Source of the DNA: Prevotella sp. UBA6429
GTDB lineage: Bacteria > Bacteroidota > Bacteroidia > Bacteroidales > Bacteroidaceae
NCBI GenBank assembly: GCA_002437285.1
Contig: DJOV01000123.1
Location: 1 to 19,664, forward strand
Length of the DNA stretch: 19,664 nucleotides
Direction: 5' to 3'
Shown: positions 7,188 through 14,232 of the stretch, in pieces
How positions within the stretch are numbered: position 1 is the first letter of the stretch
Layout: each line of letters begins with the position of its first letter
Translations under genes and position numbers: made by a program
Notes under the pieces: model-generated
Databases searched by the model: none
Told to the model about the DNA's origin: nothing
The model's input: the letters and a program-made list of their open reading frames with translations, nothing else

Positions 7188-8978
7188 TCACCTCACATCG
7201 GGCGCCTGCCAGAACCAGGCGTCATCACAGGTGACGACATCGCTGATTGAGGCATGATGGCCACTGGGCTGGAGCGACACCAACTCATGGGTGCCGTCCT
7301 CCGTGTTAGCCCCCAGTTCCATGTAGCACGACAGGTAATAGAGATTCTTGGCCATGTAGCTGTCCAGATACTCCTCCTTGGTTTGCTTCGACTGGTGGTT
7401 CCAGTTGGCATCTTCGTTGAGCACAAGGGGCTTGTCGTCGCGCAGACGCTCGCGTACCTCGGCTATGCTGAGCAACTGCCCGTTCTCATCACTCACGTAA
7501 GCTGCAAACGACGGGTCCATCCACACCCACTTGTTCAGCTGCTTGCTCCACACCACGCAGATCACATGGCAGTCGGGATCGGTGTCGTAGGCCTTCGACT
7601 GGCAGACCATGAAGCGGGCGGGATAGCCCATAGCAAGATAGAGCTCCGACAACACGATGGCCAGTCCACGGCAGTTCAGTCCACGGCTTTCCTTCTTGCA
7701 TGCCTCATAGAGGTCAATGGCCGTGCGAGGCACATTGGGTATGCCGCCACTGCCGTCATGACGGATCGCGTCGTGGAGCCAATACATGATGTTCTTGATG
7801 CGGCTAATCTCATCGCCATTGCCCGCGATGCTATCGAGCTTGAAGTACTCCCTGACGCGCCTCAGGGCAGGGTCTGAGGCTGATGCGTAGGTGAAACGGC
7901 GGTTTTGCTTGCCATCGCCCATGCAATAAGCCGGGCTCTGCCGAAGGATATAGAGATAGTCCGTATGCTGGCGTACACGCTCGGCGTACTGGGCGAAATG
8001 GGGCGTGTGGCGCACGTTGTCGAGGTCTGTGTCTTTTAGGATATGCGCATACGACTCTTGCACGGGATTAAACCCATAAGAAATGTCCAACATGCGAAGG
8101 GCGTTGGCGGTGTCGTTTTTCAGGGAATAAAGGCAAGCCACATTGTAAGCTGTCCCGGCGAGAACTTGCGAGAAGAATTGCGAGTTCTTCGCCACTGGCA
8201 TCGCGCGCTGAAACAAGTGGGCAACGGAGTCGGCGATGACGGTTCCGCCCTGTTCCAGTGAGCGCCCCACATATAAGTCGGAACGGCTGTAGCCGACATA
8301 CCCGTCCACCCGGACTTTTGTCAAGAGGGGACAACCGTCCAGTTGCTGCAGATGCGAGTCGAGCACCATACCTTTGAATGTCATGTCCTTCAGTTGCGGA
8401 CAGTTCTTGGCCAACAAGGGCCCGCCCGTGCTGACCGAGGTGCCAAAGACCACGCTCCGCAACTTGGGCAGGTTCAAGAAAGGTGTTCCGTCCATGTGAA
8501 GCACCGTGCCTGTGACCGTAACCCGCTCAAGCGACGGCATGTCGCGAAACAGTGTGTAAGACAAATATTCCATGTCATGCAACGTGATGCTCTTGAGCGA
8601 CGAGCACCCGTAGAAACTATTTTGCCCCATGCCCTGAAAGCTGTCAGGCATCTCCAGGTCGGTAAGCGCGTCACAATGGGCAAACAGGCTGTCGGGAACG
8701 TCAAAGACGTCGCCTTTCGACAGGATGCGTGCCTTGGAGAGATTGAGCGACATGAGACTGCCGCTTTGCTTGCCGGCCATCTGGCGGATGACCTTGAAGT
8801 CGCTGGCGTCAAGTGCGCCTTCCACCGCGAGGCGCGTCACGCTCTTTTGCTGTTTGGCGGTGAGGACCTGAGCCAAGGTTCCCGGCTGCTTCACCACCAC
8901 ATGCTTGGATGAGGCGAAGGTCGCTGTCAATGGAAAGAGAAGTGCACATGCGAGAAGGCTCCATTTGAATTGTTTCAT
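7188..8978 (-). CDS. Secreted LRR/TPR/transglutaminase-like protein
   Basis: The 596-residue protein starts with a signal peptide (MKQFKWSLLACALLFPLTATFA). Residues about 45-250 carry BspA-type leucine-rich repeats, recognisable in LFAHCDALTDLEMPDSF, SFYGCSSLKSITL and repeats of the form LPKLRSVVF. Residues about 270-335 resemble TPR units (AYNVACLYSLKNDTANALRML, then a DTDLDNVRHTPHF end unit). Residues about 390-495 look like a transglutaminase-like fold with a Cys-His-Asp set: C436 in GLNCRGLA, H471 in DCHVICVVW and D488 in WVWMDPSF. Such domains in bacteria are often peptidases or cross-linking enzymes; the substrate is unknown. An extracytoplasmic location is inferred. It is transcribed divergently from the gene at 9280 and appears to be a single-gene unit. 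Confidence 0.82.
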   Translation of the reverse strand: MKQFKWSLLACALLFPLTATFASSKHVVVKQPGTLAQVLTAKQQKSVTRLAVEGALDASDFKVIRQMAGKQSGSLMSLNLSKARILSKGDVFDVPDSLFAHCDALTDLEMPDSFQGMGQNSFYGCSSLKSITLHDMEYLSYTLFRDMPSLERVTVTGTVLHMDGTPFLNLPKLRSVVFGTSVSTGGPLLAKNCPQLKDMTFKGMVLDSHLQQLDGCPLLTKVRVDGYVGYSRSDLYVGRSLEQGGTVIADSVAHLFQRAMPVAKNSQFFSQVLAGTAYNVACLYSLKNDTANALRMLDISYGFNPVQESYAHILKDTDLDNVRHTPHFAQYAERVRQHTDYLYILRQSPAYCMGDGKQNRRFTYASASDPALRRVREYFKLDSIAGNGDEISRIKNIMYWLHDAIRHDGSGGIPNVPRTAIDLYEACKKESRGLNCRGLAIVLSELYLAMGYPARFMVCQSKAYDTDPDCHVICVVWSKQLNKWVWMDPSFAAYVSDENGQLLSIAEVRERLRDDKPLVLNEDANWNHQSKQTKEEYLDSYMAKNLYYLSCYMELGANTEDGTHELVSLQPSGHHASISDVVTCDDAWFWQAPDVR

Positions 8979-9037
8979 AGTGTTCTTGATTGCGGCACAC
9001 TTGTGATGTATACGTTTTTTCGTCGTCGTACCCTACT

Positions 9038-9053
9038 TGGCAATCGATTGCCA
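9038..9053. repeat. 16-bp perfect palindrome in a divergent intergenic region
   Basis: TGGCAATCGATTGCCA reads identically on both strands. It lies 59 bases upstream of the transglutaminase-like start and within its likely transcribed leader. A dimeric regulator could bind here; no regulator is adjacent to suggest which. Confidence 0.6.
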
Positions 9054-9157
9054 CATAGCGACATCGGACATGGAAAGGCATTAGCAGGTGCCGCGTTTTC
9101 ACTATGCCAAGTCATGCCGAACTTTTAATCATATACGCTAAAAACGCATAAAAGTGA

Positions 9158-9165
9158 CAAATGTA
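9158..9165 (-). promoter_or_regulatory. Candidate -7 box for the transglutaminase-like gene
   Basis: The minus strand reads TACATTTG, a TAnnTTTG match, 180 bases upstream of the start at 8978. No TTTG was found 19-21 bases upstream of it, so the call rests on the -7 box alone. It implies a long leader of about 170 nt that includes the 16-bp palindrome. Confidence 0.4.
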
Positions 9166-9251
9166 AACAAGAAAATGCGAGCATTAAGGCTTTTTAACCA
9201 AAACAACGATAAAAAAGCATAAACGCCAATGGGTGAAACCAAGAGCTTGTG

Positions 9252-9259
9252 TATATTTG
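9252..9259 (+). promoter_or_regulatory. -7 box for the gene at 9280
   Basis: TATATTTG matches TAnnTTTG and lies 20 bases before the ATG at 9280. This position also supports the internal ATG over the longer reading from 9229, which would start upstream of the promoter box. No good -33 box is visible. Confidence 0.6.
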
Positions 9260-9279
9260 CAGCCAAAGAAAGGATTCGC

Positions 9280-10074
9280 ATGAAAAGATTCTTATCACTT
9301 GTCGTTGCCACCAGCATGGCCTCTACGCTCATGGCCCAAAGTGAGCTGTCGACGTTTAAGACACCATCGGCCATGAAGCCCCTAAGTTCCGCCTACGCCA
9401 TACGCCCACAGGCCATGCAGCCCCAACTGATGGCCTCGCCTTCGCTGTCCATGGCAGCAGCGCCCAACGTTCCAGCTCGTAGCCAACGAAAACAGGCTGA
9501 GCAGCATGCCACTCACGAGGAGGAACTCGACAGCGTCCGATGGTACCCTACGCCCCACTCCACCTATTATAATTACGGGCCCTTGCACGAGGGCCTCAAC
9601 GTGAGCCTCGACATGAGCGCCTTTGCCACCTTCGGCAAGCATGCCAAGGGTGGCGGATTCGGGCAACGGCTCACCGCCACGTGGCTGCAGTCTCTGGGCA
9701 AACATGGATGGGTGGCCGCTGGCGGATACATCAACCACATGAACTGGCGGGGCGACAACTACACCAGCGGAGGACTGACGGCCGAGGTGGGCTATCAGTT
9801 TGACGACCACTGGTCGGCCTATGTCTACGGACAGAAGTCGCTGGTCAACCAGGGTGGCCGTTACGCGGGGCTTCCACCCTACGGGCTCGGTTGCTACGGC
9901 TGGGGGTATTCACCTTTCTTCAACAATGACCTGGGTGACAAACTCGGTGCCGCTGTGCGCTGGACGCCCAACCCCACCCTCTCCATCGAAGTGTCGGTGG
10001 AGAAGAACTGGTATCCCAAGAGCAACGCTGGCTATTGGGGACAATACAATTATCCCATGCCCCAGAACAACTAA
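9280..10074 (+). CDS. Hypothetical envelope protein, possible small outer-membrane beta-barrel
   Basis: The 264-residue product has a signal peptide (MKRFLSLVVATSMASTLMAQ). A low-complexity Met/Pro/Ala/Ser segment runs to about residue 75, and the rest is rich in aromatic residues and glycine with alternating strand-like segments (LNVSLDMSAFATFG, LTAEVGYQFDDHWSAYVYGQ, KLGAAVRWTPNPTLSIEVSVEKNW). This pattern fits a small outer-membrane barrel related to conserved Bacteroidales hypothetical proteins, but I do not recognise a named family. The chain ends in a Tyr/Pro/Asn-rich tail rather than a terminal aromatic, which is atypical of barrel assembly signals. It is a lone gene, convergent with copA. 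Confidence 0.7.
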   Translation: MKRFLSLVVATSMASTLMAQSELSTFKTPSAMKPLSSAYAIRPQAMQPQLMASPSLSMAAAPNVPARSQRKQAEQHATHEEELDSVRWYPTPHSTYYNYGPLHEGLNVSLDMSAFATFGKHAKGGGFGQRLTATWLQSLGKHGWVAAGGYINHMNWRGDNYTSGGLTAEVGYQFDDHWSAYVYGQKSLVNQGGRYAGLPPYGLGCYGWGYSPFFNNDLGDKLGAAVRWTPNPTLSIEVSVEKNWYPKSNAGYWGQYNYPMPQNN

Positions 10075-10084
10075 GGCATGGGAT
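10052..10084 (+). terminator. Hairpin over the stop codon of the envelope gene
   Basis: ATCCCATGCC (10052-10061) and GGCATGGGAT (10075-10084) form a perfect 10-bp stem with a 13-nt loop that contains the TAA stop. Only TTAT follows, so it is a weak intrinsic terminator, possibly serving between the two convergent genes. Confidence 0.5.
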
Positions 10085-10112
10085 TTATGAAGAAGTTGTA
10101 ACACACTGCGCA

Positions 10113-12038
10113 TCACCAGTCGGCCACAAGCCTGAGGCGCAGCGAGTTGAGCACCACACTGACGCTGGAGAAAGCCATGAGCGCCGATCCCCACATGGGG
10201 GTGAGCCGGATGGGCGGCTCGGCATAGAAGAGCCAAAGCACACCAGCGGCCAGTGGCAAGCAAATGAGGTTGTAGACAAAGGCCCAAAAGAGGTTTTGCC
10301 ATATCATGCCGACGGTCTTCCGGCTCAAGCGCATGGCATAAGGCAGGGCGCGCAAGTCGTCGGTCATGAGGGTCACCTGCGCCACGTCCATGGCCACGTC
10401 GGTGCCGTCGCCCATGGCCACCGACACGTCGGCCTTGGCCAAAGCTTGCGCATCATTGACACCATCGCCAATCATCACCACCCGCTTGCCCGCACCCTGG
10501 AGACGACAGATGAGCGCCTCCTTGTCTTGGGGCGTGCAACCCGACTGGTAATGGGCGATGCCGGCCTTGTCGGCCCAGTAGCTGACGGCCTCCTCCTTGT
10601 CGCCACTCATCATCCAGACCTCCACGCCATGGCTTTGCAACGTCTGCAAGGCCTCGCGGGCATGGGGCTTCAGCGTCTCGCGCTCGTCAAGCGGCAACCG
10701 GTCGGCCTGGGTGAAATCCACTTCCTTATTGGCCGTGGTGAGCGTTCCTGTCTTGTCGGTCACCAACACGTCCACCTGACGCAGACGCTCCAGGGCGGTG
10801 GCGTCCTTGATGAGCACATGGCGCTCGGCCGCCTTGCCGATGCCCACCATGAGGGCCGTGGGCGTGGCCAAGCCCATGGCACAAGGACAGGCCACCACCA
10901 GCACCGTGACTGCGCACACCACGGCTCGTGCCAGCATGGGCGTGCCGCCCACGGCCATCCACACCAGGAAGGTGAACAGCGACAGGCCACACACCACGGG
11001 CACAAACACACGGGCAGCCTTGTCGACGATGCGTTGCACCGGAGCCTTGGAGCCCTCGGCCTCCTGCACCATGCGGATGATATGGGCCAGGGCGGTCTGC
11101 TCGCCCACTTGACGGGCCCGCATGCGCAACTTGCCTTGTGAGGGAATGGTGCCTGCCATCAGGCGGGCGCCACGTCGCTTCACCACAGGGGTTGGCTCGC
11201 CGGTGATCATGCTCTCATCGACATAGGCGGCATCGGCGGTCATGAAGCTCTCGGCCTCCAGCACCTCTCCGTCGACGGGCACACGCTCACCGGGCCGCAC
11301 CTCCAGCACATCGCCCACGCTGATGGTAGACACGGGCACCTCTTCGATTACGGGCACGCCACCTTCGCCATCGGCGCTCACCACATGGGCGGTCTTGGGC
11401 GCCATGCCCATCAGCTGACGGATGCTCATGGCAGTGCCGTCCTTGGCCTTCTCCTCCAGCAAACGGCCGGTCAGCACAAAGGTGATGATCATGCCGCAAG
11501 AGTCGAAGTAAGTCAGTTGGGCATCGCCCCAAAAGGTGTTGTAGACAGAGAAGAGAAACGACACCAACGTGGAGAGGGCCACCAGCACATCCATGTTGGC
11601 CATGGCGTGGCGCAACTGTCGGACGGCTCTCACATAGAACGGACGCCCGCATGCCCACATGTTGGCCAAGGCAAGGAGCAGGGCCAACTGGTTGGCATAG
11701 GCTGTTACGCCCACGACCACCCAGCCCATGCTGACACTCATGACGGCCACGGAGAGCAACCACGACAGCAACACGCGACGGCGCAACACCTCATACTCGC
11801 GGCGCCGGATGGCTTCAGCCGAACGGCCTTGCTCGATGACAAGGTCGTAGCCGATGTCGTTGATGGCCCGTTTCATGTCGGCGGGCGTTATCCGGGCGGG
11901 ATCATAATCGACAAGAGCGCTGCGCCCCACGAGGCTGACCGATGCGCTCCGGATGCCATCCAGCGAGTTGAGCTTGCGCTCCACATTGGCCGAGCACGCA
12001 GCACACGCCATGCCCACGACAGGAAGGGTCTGCTTCAT
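10113..12038 (-). CDS. copA: Copper-type P1B ATPase lacking most of the nucleotide-binding domain
   Basis: The 641-residue membrane pump has an N-terminal HMA metal-binding domain (GMACAAC, C12/C15), TGE in the actuator (279-281), CPC in the membrane (384-386), DKTGT with phosphorylated D428 and GDGVND (524-529). YN (589-590) and MAFSS (621-625) in the last helices fit the Cu(I)-exporting subgroup. It is unusual that only 96 residues separate DKTGT from GDGVND, where CopA proteins have about 190. The segment with the SEHP motif that binds the ATP adenine is absent, and the frame is continuous with no sign of a frameshift. It starts 7 bases after copZ and is presumably co-transcribed with it. 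The Cu(I) export role is inferred from motifs; activity with such a short P/N region is uncertain. Confidence 0.88.
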   Translation of the reverse strand: MKQTLPVVGMACAACSANVERKLNSLDGIRSASVSLVGRSALVDYDPARITPADMKRAINDIGYDLVIEQGRSAEAIRRREYEVLRRRVLLSWLLSVAVMSVSMGWVVVGVTAYANQLALLLALANMWACGRPFYVRAVRQLRHAMANMDVLVALSTLVSFLFSVYNTFWGDAQLTYFDSCGMIITFVLTGRLLEEKAKDGTAMSIRQLMGMAPKTAHVVSADGEGGVPVIEEVPVSTISVGDVLEVRPGERVPVDGEVLEAESFMTADAAYVDESMITGEPTPVVKRRGARLMAGTIPSQGKLRMRARQVGEQTALAHIIRMVQEAEGSKAPVQRIVDKAARVFVPVVCGLSLFTFLVWMAVGGTPMLARAVVCAVTVLVVACPCAMGLATPTALMVGIGKAAERHVLIKDATALERLRQVDVLVTDKTGTLTTANKEVDFTQADRLPLDERETLKPHAREALQTLQSHGVEVWMMSGDKEEAVSYWADKAGIAHYQSGCTPQDKEALICRLQGAGKRVVMIGDGVNDAQALAKADVSVAMGDGTDVAMDVAQVTLMTDDLRALPYAMRLSRKTVGMIWQNLFWAFVYNLICLPLAAGVLWLFYAEPPIRLTPMWGSALMAFSSVSVVLNSLRLRLVADW

Positions 12039-12045
12039 CGCGTCA

Positions 12046-12258
12046 TCAGAGGGTCAGTTCGTAACGACCGCAGTTGGCCACAGCCTCCTGCATCTGCTCG
12101 ACGGTCACCTTGTCGGCGTCATAGACCACATCCATGGTCTTGTCGGCCAGGTTGCCTTCAGCGCTCTCCACGCCATCCAGGGCGCGCAAAGCTCCCTCCA
12201 CACGCGCTTGGCAGTGCGCACACATCATGCCGCTCACGGCAAAAGTCTTCTTTTCCAT
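12046..12258 (-). CDS. copZ: Copper chaperone, HMA domain protein
   Basis: The 70-residue protein is a single HMA domain with the metal-binding motif SGMMCAHC near its N-terminus and the expected beta-alpha-beta pattern (VEGALRALDGVESAEGNLADKTMDVVYD). It would carry Cu(I) in the cytosol and hand it to the adjacent ATPase. The ATG at 12258 gives a normal family length; the longer reading from 12294 would cross the promoter box at 12292-12299. It is the first gene of a two-gene copper unit. Confidence 0.88.
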   Translation of the reverse strand: MEKKTFAVSGMMCAHCQARVEGALRALDGVESAEGNLADKTMDVVYDADKVTVEQMQEAVANCGRYELTL

Positions 12259-12291
12259 AACTTGATATTGAGTGAATACGTTTTGTGGATG

Positions 12292-12299
12292 CAAAGGTA
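12292..12299 (-). promoter_or_regulatory. -7 box of copZ-copA with a nearby inverted repeat
   Basis: The minus strand reads TACCTTTG (TAnnTTTG), 34 bases before the copZ ATG. About 22-43 bases upstream of the box lies a 6-bp inverted repeat, GTTATG (12321-12326) and CATAAC (12337-12342), where an activator could bind. No TTTG at 19-21 bases was found; a CAAA on the plus strand at 12315-12318 has only 15-base spacing. Dependence on an activator is therefore plausible but unproven. Confidence 0.55.
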
Positions 12300-12499
12300 T
12301 TCAGTTTCCGCGGCCAAAGTGTTATGGAATGTTGGGCATAACTTATAAGATTACCGAAGTTCGGATTTAGCGAATTACGAGAATTTCGTTATCGCGCCTC
12401 ATCCGTCATTGTGCCTTGGGCGCAACAAAAGATTGTCGTAATCGCCCGTCCGTTGGGCAAGAAGATTTGTAAAGTGTTGTAACGGTTGTATGGGGTGCC

Positions 12500-12859
12500 T
12501 TAGATACGGATGAGCGTCATGTAGAGCAACGTCCCGGCCACAATGGACCACATCATGCTCTTGCGCCAGGCATGAATGGCCACGGTGAAGGCCACAGACA
12601 GAAGTCGCGCCACGGTGTCGAAAGGCACACCCAGAAGTCCGGTGGAAGCGACACCGCCGGGAGAAGCGCCAAAAGTGATGTCCTTGAGGCAATAGACCAC
12701 CAGCAGGGCAAAGACCGAGGCGGGCAGCACACGACCGAGATAGAGCACATAGCGAGGAGTGGGCCTGCCGGGGCGGAACAGCACAAAGGGGACGAAACGG
12801 GTGAGCATGGTGGCCACCACACCCGCCCCGACGATGACGGCTTGTTGCAGAAGGGTCAT
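12500..12859 (-). CDS. azlD: AzlD-family small permease subunit
   Basis: The 119-residue hydrophobic protein has about four membrane segments and the AzlD-type N-terminal pattern GAGVVATMLTRFVPFVLF, followed by PRYVLYLGRVLPASVFALLVVYCLKD. It pairs with AzlC to form a branched-chain amino-acid exporter in other bacteria. The start overlaps the azlC stop by four bases (ATGA), so translation is probably coupled. It is the last gene of its minus-strand group, and no clear intrinsic terminator was seen after it. Confidence 0.88.
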   Translation of the reverse strand: MTLLQQAVIVGAGVVATMLTRFVPFVLFRPGRPTPRYVLYLGRVLPASVFALLVVYCLKDITFGASPGGVASTGLLGVPFDTVARLLSVAFTVAIHAWRKSMMWSIVAGTLLYMTLIRI

Positions 12860-13554
12860 GCGGCACCTCCTTTCTCCAGCTTGCGCCGCATGAGGGTGAG
12901 AAACACAAGGATGACCACCATGCTGGGGATGATGAAGCGGTCGGGGCCAAAGAACAGGAGCGCCAACCCACAGATGAACAGGCCGGAAAGGCTGCTCAGG
13001 TGACTGCGCTCGCGAATCCAGTTGTCGGCGAAGATGGCGGCAAACATGGCCGTGAGCACAAAATCGAGGCCGCGCAAGTCGAAGGTGAGCAGGGGACCCA
13101 CCAATCCGCCCACTGTGGCCCCCGCCACCCAGTAGGTCTCGTCAAGCCAGGTCAACCAAAGCAGGTACCAACCGCGATCGCAGCCATCGGGAATCTTTGC
13201 GCTGCTGGTCAGCGCGAAGGTCTCGTCGGACATGCCAAAGATGAGGAAAAACTTCTTCCAGCCCAATCCCTTGTAGCGCTCGAGCATGGCCAACCCGTAG
13301 AAAAGGTGGCGGGCGTTGACCATGAGTATCACGAGAAAGGTCTGGAGAGGATGGAAACTGCCCAACAACATGTTGCCAAGCAGAAACTCGGCGCTGCCGG
13401 CATAGACCACCATCGCCATGAGCATCGGATAGAGAAAACTGAACCCCAACTCGTGCATGTAGATGCCATAGGTGATGCCCAAAAAGCCATAGCCGGCCAT
13501 GATGGGCAACGAGGCACGGAAGGCGTGCCTGAAAGCCACCTGTCTTTTTCCCAT
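12856..13554 (-). CDS. azlC: AzlC-family branched-chain amino-acid permease
   Basis: The 232-residue membrane protein carries family features: FRASLPIMAGYGFLGITYGIYM near the N-terminus, SAEFLLGNML, and the conserved NARHLFYGLAMLERYK. The later DETFALTSS and LDETYWVAGATVGGLVG segments are also typical. With AzlD it would export branched-chain or related amino acids across the inner membrane. It is preceded by a 91-base gap after the HMA-AraC gene, in the same orientation, so it may be co-transcribed or have its own promoter. No TAnnTTTG box was found in that gap. Confidence 0.9.
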   Translation of the reverse strand: MGKRQVAFRHAFRASLPIMAGYGFLGITYGIYMHELGFSFLYPMLMAMVVYAGSAEFLLGNMLLGSFHPLQTFLVILMVNARHLFYGLAMLERYKGLGWKKFFLIFGMSDETFALTSSAKIPDGCDRGWYLLWLTWLDETYWVAGATVGGLVGPLLTFDLRGLDFVLTAMFAAIFADNWIRERSHLSSLSGLFICGLALLFFGPDRFIIPSMVVILVFLTLMRRKLEKGGAA

Positions 13555-13587
13555 AGTGTGTCTGTGTTAATGAGGAGGAAAAAGGAC

Positions 13588-13608
13588 AGCCTCGCCTAAG
13601 ACGAGACT
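13588..13608 (-). terminator. Possible hairpin between the HMA-AraC gene and azlC
   Basis: AGTCTCG (minus strand, 13608-13602) pairs with CGAGGCT (13594-13588) over 7 bp with one G-U pair, followed by GTCCTTTTTCC. It may be a weak terminator or a leader hairpin of azlC. Confidence 0.35.
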
Positions 13609-13645
13609 TTCCTGAAAAGAGGACCTGCCGAAAAAGACAGGGAAA

Positions 13646-14215
13646 CTAAATCTGGTCGAGTGCCCGACGGTCCTTGTGCTGAAGGTTCTTGTAGGCCGAA
13701 GGCGTGATGCCCGTGACCATCTTAAACTGGCTGGAGAGATAGGCCACGCTCGAATAGTGGAGTTGGAAAGCGATCTGGGTGAGCGTCAGTTCACCATAGG
13801 TGAGAAGTTCCTTGACGCGCTCGATGCGCTGCTCGATGTAGTAACGCTCGATGGTCATGCCCGTGACCTCGGAAAAGAGCTTGGAGAGCGAGGAGTACTC
13901 CATGTGGAGTTCCTGCTGGAGATAATCTGAGAGATTGACCTCCGACCGGTTGTCCCGATAGTGCACCAACCGGATAACGGCAGCACGGATTTGCTCGACG
14001 ACCTGCTGCCGGCGATCAGCCAACAGTTTGAAACCGAGCGCTTGCAGGGCGTCGGCCAACTGGGCGCGCCTCTCATCGCTCACGTCGCCCTCGACCTGCG
14101 CCACGCCGAGCTGCACGTCGATGGGATGCAGACCGTTGTCGCGTAGCGCCTGCTCAACGCTCATGCGACAACGGTCGCAAACCATGTTCTTGATGTAAAG
14201 TGTTGTGATGGTCAT
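13646..14215 (-). CDS. AraC-type regulator with an N-terminal HMA-like domain
   Basis: The 189-residue protein begins with an HMA-like unit (TLYIKNMVCDRCRMSVEQAL, with C13 and C16 as a CxxC pair) extending to about residue 70. Residues about 95-180 form an AraC/XylS helix-turn-helix, including LSDYLQQELHMEYSSLSKLFSEVTGMTIERYYIEQRIE and LTQIAFQLHYSSVAYLSSQFKMVTGITPSAY. A metal-responsive transcription factor is the natural reading. Copper sensing is inferred from the HMA fold and the copZ-copA pair about 1.4 kb downstream. An upstream ATG at 14236 overlaps the preceding gene's stop (ATGA), so that start is also possible and would add seven residues. The 14215 start was chosen because the HMA strand begins directly after it. 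Confidence 0.85.
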   Translation of the reverse strand: MTITTLYIKNMVCDRCRMSVEQALRDNGLHPIDVQLGVAQVEGDVSDERRAQLADALQALGFKLLADRRQQVVEQIRAAVIRLVHYRDNRSEVNLSDYLQQELHMEYSSLSKLFSEVTGMTIERYYIEQRIERVKELLTYGELTLTQIAFQLHYSSVAYLSSQFKMVTGITPSAYKNLQHKDRRALDQI

Positions 14216-14232
14216 CCTTTCAACACGTTGTC

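Noticed and set aside
10035..11141. 368-residue plus-strand open frame over copA
   Set aside because: His/Gly/Gln-rich antisense shadow of a P-type ATPase with intact motifs on the other strand.
10113..12038. Frameshift or assembly deletion explaining the short copA
   Set aside because: The frame is continuous across the short region and flanking P-domain motifs follow smoothly; an assembly deletion cannot be excluded from one sequence but nothing in it points that way.
12410..12426. Small hairpin after azlD (TTGTGCC/GGCGCAA)
   Set aside because: Short stem with a G-U pair, 3-base loop and no T-run on either strand, so not called a terminator.
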